A stretch of 64,000 bases of DNA, taken from assembly GCF_004005495.1 (NCBI RefSeq), contig NZ_RZYA01000028.1, positions 38,224-102,223 on the forward strand, read 5' to 3'. Numbering within the stretch: the stretch's first letter is position 1; the number at the start of each line of letters is the position of its first letter. Of the stretch, positions 1-8,299 are shown piece after piece. This DNA comes from Streptomyces antnestii. Its GTDB lineage: Bacteria > Actinomycetota > Actinomycetes > Streptomycetales > Streptomycetaceae. The notes under the pieces were generated by a model that made no database searches, was not told the DNA's origin, and saw only the letters and a list, made by a program, of their open reading frames with translations. A program made the position numbers and the translations under genes.

Positions 1-837
1 TTCGAGCAGTGGCTGGTCGAACGAACCGACCCCGGATCGGGCCGGATCGACGCGGTGGCCGCGCGCGACCCCAACTGGCTGCTACGCATCCCCACCGATT
101 GGCGGGCGCACTTCACCCCCGCTGGCGCGGCCGGTGAGCCCTACCAAGCATGGGCCGCCGAAGGACGACTCCTGGCCTTTCCGTGCCGCGCCCGGAGGGG
201 GCTGGTCTTCTGGCCGCTCCTCTCGTGCGCGGACGTGCCCGTCGGCCGTCCCGTACCAGGCTTCGAAGCGGCGGCGACTGCGGCCGCCTCCCTGCGCCCT
301 GAGCAGATCACCGGCTTCATCGAGGCCCTCCTGATCGACTGGAACCACAGGACCGCACACGACCCCGATGAGTTCGACGACCCTGACGTCGGGCTGCGCC
401 TGCCGGTTGCGAAGGCCCGCCGTTTCGGCCTTCTCACCTCCCAGGAAGAGCACCGCCTCATGTCCTGTGCCAGAGAGTCGACGCTCAGGAGCATGGACGC
501 CTACATCGAATGGGCCGTGTTCGGGGGAGCGGACAGCGGCTGGGTGGAGAGGATGAAGCAGGCCCGCTGTGACGGTGACGCGACGGCCTTCATGCGTGTG
601 ACCCGCGCCCACACGAAGAAGGGCAAAGGCAAGCCCTTCAGCATCACGCGCGCCACCTGGCGATGGCCCGGCCGGTCCGTAGCCGCCGAACTGGCCTCGG
701 GCCGTCGTTTGCCCGACGTCGTGCAGTGGCTGGCCACCGAGTCCCACCGGCAGCGCGGCCTTGCCCTGGAACAGGCGATGGAGCGGACGTGGCGGAACAC
801 GGTCGACCGCTTCGGGTTCCGCCTCTGGGAGGTGTGA
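1..837 (+). CDS. Hypothetical protein, 5'-truncated by the window edge
   Basis: The frame is open from base 1, so the gene probably begins upstream; a GTG at 55 is the first internal start. The visible 278 residues are soluble and rich in Trp and Arg, with no signal peptide or membrane segment. I do not recognise the family. It ends in a TGA at 835-837, about 125 bases before the next gene. Function unknown. Confidence 0.6.
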   Translation, partial: FEQWLVERTDPGSGRIDAVAARDPNWLLRIPTDWRAHFTPAGAAGEPYQAWAAEGRLLAFPCRARRGLVFWPLLSCADVPVGRPVPGFEAAATAAASLRPEQITGFIEALLIDWNHRTAHDPDEFDDPDVGLRLPVAKARRFGLLTSQEEHRLMSCARESTLRSMDAYIEWAVFGGADSGWVERMKQARCDGDATAFMRVTRAHTKKGKGKPFSITRATWRWPGRSVAAELASGRRLPDVVQWLATESHRQRGLALEQAMERTWRNTVDRFGFRLWEV

Positions 838-964
838 CACCCACCGATACCACAGCCACCCCCTCTTCTCGCGAAAGCAGCCCCCTTCCGTGCCATGCTC
901 GCGACCTCAGCCGGCCCCGCACTCTCGTGCACCGCCCCGGCATCCCCATCGGAAGGACGTCACG

Positions 965-1198
965 ATGCACTCCGCACGACCGCTACTCGCGGTGCTGCTT
1001 CCCGGCCTCACCGGCCTGGTGCTCGCACTGGCCGACGCCCCCTGGGGCCTGGCCGCCGTCGCCTTCGGCTGCCTCGTGCTCGCCTTCGTCGTGATCGTCA
1101 TCCAGTCGGTCTTCCCCCAGGAGTCCGCGCACCGCCTCGCATGGTGGCGCGATCGTCGCCGACGTCCTCCCCGCGGACGCGGCCAGGGCGCCTCCTGA
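965..1198 (+). CDS. Small membrane protein (77 aa)
   Basis: An ATG at 965 follows a strong ribosome site (GGAAGGA about 8 bases upstream). The protein has two hydrophobic stretches, about residues 6-22 and 25-45, followed by a basic tail rich in Arg and Trp, so it is predicted to be a two-helix membrane protein with a cytoplasmic tail. No family recognised. Longer in-frame starts upstream lack a ribosome site. Confidence 0.55.
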   Translation: MHSARPLLAVLLPGLTGLVLALADAPWGLAAVAFGCLVLAFVVIVIQSVFPQESAHRLAWWRDRRRRPPRGRGQGAS

Positions 1199-1245
1199 CC
1201 ACACCGGCGGCGATACTGGCGGGAAGAGGGGTACGGTCAACTCCC

Positions 1246-1440
1246 GTGCGCATCAGGGGCATCAAGGTGCCGTACGGCCACCTGCAGTGGGGCGCGCTGA
1301 TCGCGATGATGATCGCCGCGGCGGCCCCTCCGCATCTGGGGACACCCTCCGGCGGTCGTCACCGTCATCATGGTTGCGGCCGGCGTCGGCGCCTGGGTTG
1401 CGGCGCGGAACGGGCTCCATCGTGATCAACGTTGCCTGCC
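1246..1440 (+). pseudogene. Possible small membrane protein, frameshifted
   Basis: A GTG at 1246 opens a frame beginning MRIRGIKVPYGHLQWGALIA. Around 1325 the membrane-like sequence continues in the next frame (VVTVIMVAAGVGAWVAARNG). Joined, they would make a two-helix membrane protein of about 65 residues. There is a single-base frame break, and the second frame stays open into the nuclease gene at 1553 by chance. Weak call. Confidence 0.3.
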
Positions 1441-1552
1441 CATAGGAGCGTTGGGGCGTGATGGCCCTGGGATGGTGAAGAGCGTGTGCGGTGGTCTACT
1501 GGGGAGTCGTGCTCCGCTGTGCCGCGGTCGATCCCGAAGGAGATCAAGTCCG

Positions 1553-2641
1553 GTGCCTGACCTGCCTGCTCCGAGCTCGACGGGTGTCCGTATCGCGGGT
1601 GACCGTTACCAGTGGTTGATCGCCTGGCAGGGCTGCGTCACAGCGGTAAGGGATGCGGCACTGAACGGGGCGAACCCGGTCGTGGCGGTCGGCGTTGAGG
1701 TCGACGGCGTGGGCAACGTCGACGATGTCGTCTTGTACCGCAAACAGCCTCCGCACACCTATACACAGGTCAAGTACGCGGCGGACAGCAGCACGCCGGT
1801 CAACGAGGAGTATCTGCTCAAGCTCAGCGACCAGGGCGGGCCGTCGATCCTGCGGAAACTGGCGCAGGCGTGGGAGCAGCTGACCCAGGACGAAACCCCG
1901 GTCGACCTCGCGCTGCTCAGCAACCGTTCACCGGACGCGGGCGATCCCTTGATCTCCCTTCGCGATTCCCGCACCCAGCTCCTCGTCCCGAAGGCGGGCC
2001 GGCAGGGCCCGCGCTCCAAGACGGGCCAGGCGCGGGCCCGTTGGGCCGAAGGATCCGGGCTGAGCCAGGAGCGGCTGCTGGAGCTGCTGAAGGTGCTGTG
2101 CTTCGACCTGGCGCGGGACGTGCGGCACCTGCACGAACACCTGCAAATGATGATGTTTGCCGCGGGGCTGCGGTTCGACGAGGAGGCCATGCACGCCGGA
2201 GCGGACTGGGTCGCCCGCCAGGTCGCCGACGGGCAGCGCCGGTTGTCCCTGGCGGACATCCGCGAGGCGATCGGGGCGATGCGGCTCGCCGCGGGCTCGT
2301 CACGAGCGGTGCTGTCCGTGGCCACCTTGAAGCCCGACCCGATGGCGAAGGACGCGGACTACGCGGTGGACTGGGTGGACCGCTTCGAGAGCGACTCGGA
2401 GTACACCAAGCGCCGCCCGCTTGCCCCGGCGACCTGGGAGCAACTGCAGGCAGACCTGGAAGCGGCACCGTCCCGGATGGAGCCGGGCGCCACCGCAGTG
2501 GCTCTCACCGGCAGTCTCCGCCTGGCCCCTACGTTTTTGGTCGGCGCCGCCTTTCGGATGGTGACCGGCGCGGACATTGCTGTGGCCCAGGGGCCCCAGT
2601 TGTGGTCGTCCGGTGCGGAGGCCTTCGTCGTCAACGCGTGA
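1553..2641 (+). CDS. CBASS effector: DUF4297-like nuclease with truncated SAVED domain
   Basis: Residues about 10-260 resemble the dsDNA endonuclease domain of Cap4-type CBASS effectors: an early DRYQWLIAWQG segment, then acidic residues and a TQVKY strand as expected of a PD-(D/E)xK-type core. After about residue 310 the start of a SAVED cyclic-oligonucleotide receptor is visible (LTGSLRLAPTFLVGAAFRMV, then QLWSSG), but the protein stops within about 15 residues, so most of SAVED is missing; Cap4 proteins are usually near 500 residues and this one has 362. GTG 1553 was chosen because AAGGAG lies 10 bases upstream. It converges on the membrane SAVED gene 65 bases away and sits beside the CD-NTase operon. 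It may be a broken effector or a deliberately short one. Confidence 0.7.
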   Translation: MPDLPAPSSTGVRIAGDRYQWLIAWQGCVTAVRDAALNGANPVVAVGVEVDGVGNVDDVVLYRKQPPHTYTQVKYAADSSTPVNEEYLLKLSDQGGPSILRKLAQAWEQLTQDETPVDLALLSNRSPDAGDPLISLRDSRTQLLVPKAGRQGPRSKTGQARARWAEGSGLSQERLLELLKVLCFDLARDVRHLHEHLQMMMFAAGLRFDEEAMHAGADWVARQVADGQRRLSLADIREAIGAMRLAAGSSRAVLSVATLKPDPMAKDADYAVDWVDRFESDSEYTKRRPLAPATWEQLQADLEAAPSRMEPGATAVALTGSLRLAPTFLVGAAFRMVTGADIAVAQGPQLWSSGAEAFVVNA

Positions 2642-2705
2642 GCAGCACCGGAAGTCGCCGTGGAATCCTGCGGGAGCGGGTGGCCCGGGATCTCCCGGGA
2701 CGCCG

Positions 2706-3845
2706 TCAGGATCCTGCCGTTGCAGGGGGCGGCGCGCCCTGGGCCAGGCGCAGGTCATGGTGGACCGGCGTGAGGCGGTCGCGGGCCGCCAGCCAGCCCA
2801 GTGCGAGGGCGACCGGCAGCGGGCCGTGGAAGAACAGCAGCCCCTCCACCGCGGTCGTGCCGCCGAGGTGCTGCGCCCACTGCCGCCGTGCGGTCTGCCA
2901 GTGCTCCCAGATGTAAGTGGTCACCGCGGCGTTGAGGCCCGGGTCGTCGGGCAGGTAGGCGTCGCCGGTGTCGATGACGAGGTAGGCGCCGCACGGGCCC
3001 TGTCCACCGGAGGGGCCCGGATCGGGAACGCGGTAGCCGGTGTGGTACTCCGGCCCGTAGGAGACCTGTCCGGTCGCCGCCACGTGGCGGGCGTCGTCGA
3101 CCATGGAGGCGGCCGATGCCAGCCGCACGATCACTGCTATCCGGTGACGCTGCTGCCCGGGCGCTTCGGGGATCTCCACGAGCGTGGGGTCCTCCGCGCG
3201 GTCGGCCGGTAGAAGCTGGCGGACCCGGGCGCGCTGCTGCGCGCCGAGCGGGTCGCGCAGCGAGCTGCCGAGCACAACTCCGGGAACCACCGCTCGCCCG
3301 GTCTGCTGCGACAGATGCATCACGATCAGCGACGTCTGGACGTCGTCGGCCAGGCGCCGCCCGAGGAGAAACGCGTCCTGCAGGTGAGCGAGGACGTAGA
3401 GCGCGACCTCCGGCTCCGCGGCCCCGGCGGCCCGCAGTTCCTCGATCTGCGCGTCGACGAGCCGGGCGACGAAGTCGACGATCTCCGGGCGGCCCTGTAC
3501 CGAGATCTCTCCGGGCCACAGGAGCGCGCGGTCGACGACCAGCGTCGCGCCGTGCGCACGGCGCGACGCGTTCTTCAGCGTCAGTACGCGGGACGCCTGC
3601 GTACGGTCTGCTGGATACAGGCTGACCACCACGCCGAGCCCGCGCGGACGCTGCAGCACCCACCCCGTCAGGACCAGGAGCAGGGCCGTGGCGAAGACCA
3701 CGTCGAACACCCACGGCCGACGCGTCCATTGCTCCAGGATGTTCGGCACGACACCGAGCGCGACGGCCGTGCAGGCCGCCATCAGCAGTGTGCCGCCGCC
3801 CTCCCGAGAAAACACCAACCGTCTCAACTGCCCCAGCCACCGCAT
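2706..3845 (-). CDS. Membrane-anchored SAVED-domain protein (2TM-SAVED CBASS effector)
   Basis: The 379-residue protein has two membrane helices (about residues 18-35 and 47-64) followed by a large cytoplasmic domain. That domain looks like a full SAVED receptor: a first half around residues 145-195 and a second half ending in LLFFHGPLPVALALGWLAAR, matching the typical 'P..A..LG' helix near the SAVED C-terminus. In known CBASS, such proteins bind the cyclic oligonucleotide and damage the inner membrane. It is divergent from the CD-NTase gene, sharing a 490-base intergenic region. The start follows GAAGGGGCGGGG. SAVED assignment is by pattern recognition. Confidence 0.7.
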   Translation of the reverse strand: MRWLGQLRRLVFSREGGGTLLMAACTAVALGVVPNILEQWTRRPWVFDVVFATALLLVLTGWVLQRPRGLGVVVSLYPADRTQASRVLTLKNASRRAHGATLVVDRALLWPGEISVQGRPEIVDFVARLVDAQIEELRAAGAAEPEVALYVLAHLQDAFLLGRRLADDVQTSLIVMHLSQQTGRAVVPGVVLGSSLRDPLGAQQRARVRQLLPADRAEDPTLVEIPEAPGQQRHRIAVIVRLASAASMVDDARHVAATGQVSYGPEYHTGYRVPDPGPSGGQGPCGAYLVIDTGDAYLPDDPGLNAAVTTYIWEHWQTARRQWAQHLGGTTAVEGLLFFHGPLPVALALGWLAARDRLTPVHHDLRLAQGAPPPATAGS

Positions 3846-4053
3846 GCGCCCCGCCCCTTCGCCCAGGCCCCCGATCGCGACGATCCTGCGCCAGAAACCG
3901 GGGGCACGCCACCCCCGGCACCGCGGCAGGCCGCGCGCCCGACGCCTCGGCCCGTGTACGCCCGCCGAACCGGTGCGTCACCTGCGCGAATGCGCTGCCC
4001 TGCTGCTCGCGGATCGCGCCATGATGACCAACTGCCCCGGCGGTGCAGGGGAA

Positions 4054-4076
4054 TTGTCAGTGGTGCGCCCTACTGT
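4054..4076 (+). promoter_or_regulatory. PafBC/RecA-NDp-type DNA-damage promoter upstream of the CBASS operon
   Basis: TTGTCAGTG at 4054-4062, eight bases, then TACTGT at 4071-4076 matches the actinobacterial damage-inducible promoter consensus TTGTCRGTG-N8-TAnnnT exactly. It points at the CD-NTase gene, whose start is about 260 bases downstream. Confidence 0.7.
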
Positions 4077-4186
4077 TGTGGTTGAGCAGCCGGAAATGCC
4101 TGTTTGTGACCGCCGGTCTCCCGCCGAGGAGCCCGCGGCCGCGGTGTGCACCCGGGCTGGACGATGCGCCTGAGGAGGCACAACGC

Positions 4187-4285
4187 ATGGTGAACGGCGA
4201 GCTGTCCGACGCGTTCCTGTTCTTGACGGCCTCCAGTGAGGTTGTCGATCCTCTCCCGGACTGCCTGGCTCTGTCGGTGGTGTGA
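4187..4285 (+). CDS. Possible leader peptide or small ORF (32 aa) before the CD-NTase gene
   Basis: An ATG at 4187 lies 7 bases after GAGGAGG and opens a 32-codon frame ending at a TGA at 4283. It lies between the PafBC-type promoter and the CD-NTase gene, 51 bases before the latter. No family is recognisable; it could be translated upstream of the operon or be chance. Confidence 0.3.
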   Translation: MVNGELSDAFLFLTASSEVVDPLPDCLALSVV

Positions 4286-4336
4286 GTCAGGCCCAGCGCT
4301 GCCAATGCAGTCATATCTCTTGGATCGGAGGGCCCG

Positions 4337-5341
4337 ATGGCTCACCTGAAGCAGCAGTTCAAGGAGGCGCTGAGCTCCATAGAGCCCGGCGACGACAAGA
4401 CCAACGCGCCCGAGGCTCATCGCCTCGTCCGCGATGCCCTCGAGGCCGACTCGAAGCTCGTCGAGTACGGTGTCAGCCCGGTGTTGATCGGCTCCTACAA
4501 GCGCAACGTGTCCATCCGCAGGATCAAGGACGTCGACGTGTTCGTGCGCCTCACCGAGGTCCCCAGGGACGTCACGTCGAAGGATATCCTCGACAGATTC
4601 TTCAAGGTCCTGCATGCGGAGTTCGGCACCGATGCCGATGGGCACCGGCGTACCAAGCGCCAGGACCGGAGCCTGCAGGTCTCCTTCCCGGAGTACGACC
4701 TCTACGTCGACGCGGTGCCCGCCCGTCCCTACAGTGACGGGACGTGGGAGATCCCGCAGAAGGGCGACGGGAACGAGTGGGTGCGCACCAACCCTGACGG
4801 GCTGACGGCACTGTCGAGCACGATGAATGCGGACCACGACGAGTACTACGTGCCGACCGTCAAGCTGCTGCGTCAGACCCGTCGTGCCCTGCTCGGCAAG
4901 AAGAAGCCCGGCGGCTTCTTCATCGAGATGGCCGCACATCAGGCGTTTGCCTCGGGCGCAGTCTCGGGCGACGACCAGGCGGAGTACTACGTCTCCGCCC
5001 TCCGGGAAGTCAGCGCGATCGTAAGCGACTTCGTGGCCTACAACATCGCGGTGACCGATCCGACGCTGCCCGGACACACCATCCGCATCCGTGCGACCGA
5101 CGATGAGCTGGACACCGCGCGTACGCGGTTCGCCGATGCCGCGGTGTCGGCAGAGGCTGCGCTCGACGAGGAGGACGCGGGCAAGGCCGCGCTGGCATTC
5201 CGGAAACTGCTGGGAAAGAACGGCGATGGAGACACGGTCTTCCCGATGCCGCCCGGCTTCAACGAGGACGGCAGCAAGAAGGCATCCGTGATCTCGCCCG
5301 GCACCCGCGTCGTGCCAGCCGGCAAGAGGACCTTCGGGTGA
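4337..5341 (+). CDS. CBASS cyclic-oligonucleotide synthase (CD-NTase)
   Basis: This 334-residue enzyme is expected to make a cyclic di- or trinucleotide alarm on phage infection. The nucleotidyltransferase signature is clear: G52-S53 then DVDVF (D65, D67), with the third acidic residue in YVDAVPA (D125). The protein ends in ...RTFG; a C-terminal glycine is what Cap2 enzymes ligate to targets to prime CD-NTases. Its stop overlaps the GTG of cap2 by four bases (GTGA), so the two are translationally coupled. Gene order CD-NTase, Cap2, Cap3 defines type II CBASS. The nucleotide product cannot be told from sequence; SAVED effectors usually read cyclic trinucleotides. Confidence 0.88.
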   Translation: MAHLKQQFKEALSSIEPGDDKTNAPEAHRLVRDALEADSKLVEYGVSPVLIGSYKRNVSIRRIKDVDVFVRLTEVPRDVTSKDILDRFFKVLHAEFGTDADGHRRTKRQDRSLQVSFPEYDLYVDAVPARPYSDGTWEIPQKGDGNEWVRTNPDGLTALSSTMNADHDEYYVPTVKLLRQTRRALLGKKKPGGFFIEMAAHQAFASGAVSGDDQAEYYVSALREVSAIVSDFVAYNIAVTDPTLPGHTIRIRATDDELDTARTRFADAAVSAEAALDEEDAGKAALAFRKLLGKNGDGDTVFPMPPGFNEDGSKKASVISPGTRVVPAGKRTFG

Positions 5342-6804
5342 CCTCTGACGACTTCCACGAGTATGTCGCCTACTTCCGGCAGCACTTCGAGGAAGGCCTG
5401 ATCCGCGCCGGGTTCAGCGAGGGGGAAGCAGGATGGGAAGGGTCGATCCCGCACACGGCGGGCACGACCCGCGTCGTGATCGACCTGCCGACCCGCTTCC
5501 CGTTTCGGCCGCCGACGGTGACGCCGGTCGATCACGACGCGGTGCCCTGGTCCTGGCACCGCGACCCGGACGGCGCTCTGTGCCTGGTCGCCGAGGACGA
5601 TCACGACGGGTTGTGGTGGACGGAGGCACCGGCGTTCCTCGAGCACGTCACCGCATGGTTCGAGCGCGCGGACACCGGCTGGACGGACGATCGGCCTGAC
5701 CTCGACCTCGACCGGTACTTCCAGCCGTCCACGGACCGGCGCCTCTACCTCTACGACGACCTCGCCCAGTACCTCAACCGCCCTGTCCGCTTCAGCCCGT
5801 CCAGCAACAAAACGATGCGGATCAAGCACGGCACCCGCCCCAGCAAAGCGCTCAAGCACAGCAAGGACCGCTTCGGATACGTAGCCGACCTCGGCGAGGT
5901 GGACGTGCCGCCGAGAACCTGGGCGGACATCTCCACCCGGATCGACTCGAAAGCGGACCTGGGCCGCAGAATTCGACAGCAGACGGTCGCGATCGTCGTG
6001 CTGACCTACCGACGCGGCCCCCACGGGGGCGCGATCGTGCTGGACGTAGCGCCCAAGAAGGATGGCGGCACGGTTGTCACACGCCTGCGCTCAGCGGCGG
6101 ACACCGAAGCCGCCCGGTCCGCTCGCGCAGGCGTCCTCGCTCCCGAGCTGCGTGGATCCAAGGTCGCGCTCGTCGGCGCCGGCGCTTTGGGCTCGTTCAT
6201 CGCCGACATGCTTGTGCGCTCAGGTGTCCGCCACCTCACTCTCATCGACGACGATGTCGTCGTGCCAGGAAACCTCGTACGCCACCTCGTGGGACCCGAC
6301 GCGGTCGGACTACCGAAAGTCGAAGCGGTCAAGCAGCACCTCGTCAGGAACAACGAGGCGCTGGCCGACGGCATCGGCACCATCAATCGCGCACTTACGA
6401 CGGGCTCCGACGCCGTTGACCATCTGCGGAACCACGACCTCGTCGTGAACGCCACCGCCGACTTCGCCACCACCGCGCTCCTACACGTAAGCGCCCAGTC
6501 ACTGGGCACACAGGTCCTTTCTGCAGTGCTTCAAAACGACGGCAGGACCTATCGCATCGACGTACTGCCACCGCTCAACGACGCCGCACCACTGCCGCCC
6601 TCGACGACCAGAGCCGACACCACGGCACCACCACTGTTCGAAGCAGGCTGCGGAAGTCCGATATCCCCAACGCCGCCCCACGCGGTGGTCGAGGCGGCGG
6701 CGGCAACCGTCCGCCACGCCGTCGGCCTCCTCGTGAACCGCTCCCTCCATCCCGCTGGGGAGACGCGCCACCTCCACTCCTCAGCAGAACGGAATCAGCA
6801 GTGA
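5338..6804 (+). CDS. cap2: Cap2: E2-E1 ubiquitin-like conjugating enzyme of CBASS
   Basis: Residues about 1-160 form an E2-like domain with the likely catalytic Cys in DGALCLVAED (C82). Residues about 270-480 form a ThiF/E1 adenylation domain with LVGAGALGSF, then LIDDDVV for nucleotide binding and the probable E1 catalytic Cys in FEAGCGSP near residue 438. In known systems Cap2 links the CD-NTase C-terminus to cellular targets and so raises its activity. The gene is coupled by four-base overlaps to the CD-NTase gene before it and cap3 after it. Length (488 residues) suits a compact fused form. Confidence 0.88.
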   Translation: MTSDDFHEYVAYFRQHFEEGLIRAGFSEGEAGWEGSIPHTAGTTRVVIDLPTRFPFRPPTVTPVDHDAVPWSWHRDPDGALCLVAEDDHDGLWWTEAPAFLEHVTAWFERADTGWTDDRPDLDLDRYFQPSTDRRLYLYDDLAQYLNRPVRFSPSSNKTMRIKHGTRPSKALKHSKDRFGYVADLGEVDVPPRTWADISTRIDSKADLGRRIRQQTVAIVVLTYRRGPHGGAIVLDVAPKKDGGTVVTRLRSAADTEAARSARAGVLAPELRGSKVALVGAGALGSFIADMLVRSGVRHLTLIDDDVVVPGNLVRHLVGPDAVGLPKVEAVKQHLVRNNEALADGIGTINRALTTGSDAVDHLRNHDLVVNATADFATTALLHVSAQSLGTQVLSAVLQNDGRTYRIDVLPPLNDAAPLPPSTTRADTTAPPLFEAGCGSPISPTPPHAVVEAAAATVRHAVGLLVNRSLHPAGETRHLHSSAERNQQ

Positions 6805-7331
6805 CCCGGTCGGCAACAAGGATCGAGCTGCGCCAGGAGGCATATGAGGTCATCGCCTCCGAGACCGCCCAGCATCTGCCGCGGGAAACGGGTGGCATCC
6901 TCCTCGGCTACAGGGAAGACACCGACGTTGTTGTCACACATGCCCTCGTTGTCGACGGACCCGGAGCGTCCGCCCACAGGTACGTGCGCGACGACGTCAG
7001 AGCGAACCGTCTCCTCGCAGAGTTCCTGGCCCCGCGAGCAGATGATGATCCAACCGGCTACGTCGGCGAGTGGCACAGCCATCCCGCACCGTCCGGACCG
7101 AGCCCAACAGACGTCGCCGCTATGCAGGCAACTGCCCGGGAGCATGACGGCCCGATCGCACTCGTCGTGCACGCTCCCGGCGCGCAGCAGCCATTCTTCG
7201 GGCTGATCACACGACTCCAGCGATTGGGGCGGGTCACAAGCAAGGCGGCAACAGTCCTTCCGCCACGATCGAGACTCGAGGCGCTGGGACCACTACCCGA
7301 TGGCGCGGTTCGCCGTGACGGCTCGGTGTGA
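6801..7331 (+). CDS. cap3: Cap3: JAB/JAMM deconjugating peptidase of CBASS
   Basis: The 176-residue protein has a full JAMM metalloprotease set: E29 in PRETGGILLG, then EWHSHPAPSGPSPTD with H92, H94 and D104 as zinc ligands. Cap3 enzymes cleave the CD-NTase from its Cap2-made conjugates and so restrain the alarm. The GTG start overlaps the cap2 stop by four bases. It is the last gene of the operon; an IS256 fragment begins about 260 bases downstream. Confidence 0.88.
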   Translation: MTRSATRIELRQEAYEVIASETAQHLPRETGGILLGYREDTDVVVTHALVVDGPGASAHRYVRDDVRANRLLAEFLAPRADDDPTGYVGEWHSHPAPSGPSPTDVAAMQATAREHDGPIALVVHAPGAQQPFFGLITRLQRLGRVTSKAATVLPPRSRLEALGPLPDGAVRRDGSV

Positions 7332-7589
7332 CGCCCTGCCTCAGGCTTGATGAGGGGCAAGCACAGCAGTCAGGTATGCGTCCCAACGCCTCTTCTCCTC
7401 AAGGAAAGCAACGTCACCGCCCGCCGTGCCGACCAACAGCGGGCCACGGTTGCCGGTCCGGGCACAAGCGTGATCAGCGGCTGAGAAGACAGACCCCTGA
7501 CAAGCCGCCCCAGCCAGACCGAGGGAAGCCTCGGCAGAACAGCCCGCGCAAAGAGCCCAGATCGGCAGCTGCGCCCCGGCGCGTACCTG

Positions 7590-7765
7590 CGAAACCTGGT
7601 AAGGGTCTGCTGCAGCAGCTTACGAAACGGTTTCCGGAGTCGGCTCTGGAGGGCGAGGTCACCGATCACCTCGGCTATGACCGGCATGAGCCAACGGGAA
7701 AGAACGGGCGGCAACTTCCGCAACGGAACCCGCTCCAAGACCGTGCTGACCGAGGTCGGCCCCGC
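7590..7765 (+). pseudogene. IS256-family transposase, N-terminal fragment
   Basis: LLQQLTKRFPESALEGEV and TDHLGYDRHEPTGKNG match the N-terminus of mutator-type (IS256) transposases. Near 7705 the frame shifts by one base and continues as GNFRNGTRSKTVLTEVGP. The fragment ends inside the first repeat of the CRISPR array: its Val-Gly-Pro codons are also the first bases of that repeat. No C-terminal part is present here; a C-terminal fragment of the same family lies at 20050 on the other strand. Confidence 0.75.
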
Positions 7766-8146
7766 GCCCGCGGGGATGGTCCGCCTGCCCCCACGATCAC
7801 CCCGTCACCGGGCAAGTCGCCCCCGCGTCCGCGGGGGTGGTCCGTTCTCCCGGTTGTTCATGGCCACGCGCAGGCAGTCGTCCCCGCGCCTGCGGAGATG
7901 GTCCCTCGTACGCGCTGTCGTCGACTTCGACGTTCGGGTGCCCGTGCCTGCGAGGATGGTCCTGTGTCTGTACGGGCGTTGGCACCGCGCGAGTCGTTGG
8001 CCCGGTGTCCGCGGGGATGGTCCGTACGGCTACAAGATCTACCAGCAACAGGGGGTGGTCGCCCCTGCGCCTGCGGGGATGGTCCTTCGGGTCGCTTCCT
8101 TCCCGGCGTCCCGCTTCGGTCGCCCCCGCGCCCGTTGCCCCTCAAT
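7755..8146 (+). CRISPR. Decayed type I-E-like CRISPR array, about seven repeats, no cas genes
   Basis: Repeats of 28 bases begin near 7755, 7816, 7877, 7935, 7996, 8058 and 8119, nearly all 61 bases apart, giving spacers of 30-34 bases. The repeat resembles the actinobacterial I-E form GTCGCCCCCGCG..., ending GGATGGTCC. Repeats differ at several positions, more than in a live array; the seventh lacks its 3' half and the fourth lost its first bases. The first repeat is fused to a transposase fragment, so no leader is evident. No cas gene lies in the window. Confidence 0.8.
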
Positions 8147-8203
8147 CTCGACCTCACTGCGTCCATCGAGCCGGACTCGGATCGCTGGCATGACACGTTA
8201 AAA

Positions 8204-8232
8204 CCTCCTCTCCCCGGTGTGGGGAGAGGAGG
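8204..8232 (-). terminator. Strong hairpin terminator for the minus-strand gene at 8300
   Basis: A perfect 12-bp stem (CCTCCTCTCCCC with its complement) around a 5-base loop. Read on the minus strand it is followed by TTTTAA, fitting an intrinsic terminator just past the stop at 8300. It also separates this gene from the CRISPR array. Confidence 0.75.
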
Positions 8233-8299
8233 AAACGGAGTGGAAATTTTCTTTATAGGTATATAGGTGTGATATCTATCAACGGAAGGTGTTACGCCT

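Noticed and set aside
2755..3981. 408-codon minus frame overlapping the membrane SAVED gene
   Set aside because: Arg/Pro-rich shifted frame, whereas the 2706-3845 frame has membrane helices and SAVED-like motifs.
4272..4300. TGTCGGTGG before the CD-NTase gene as a second PafBC site
   Set aside because: First base differs and no TAnnnT follows at the right distance.
7590..8146. A complete CRISPR-Cas system
   Set aside because: No cas gene is present in the window and repeats are decayed, so only an orphan array is supported.
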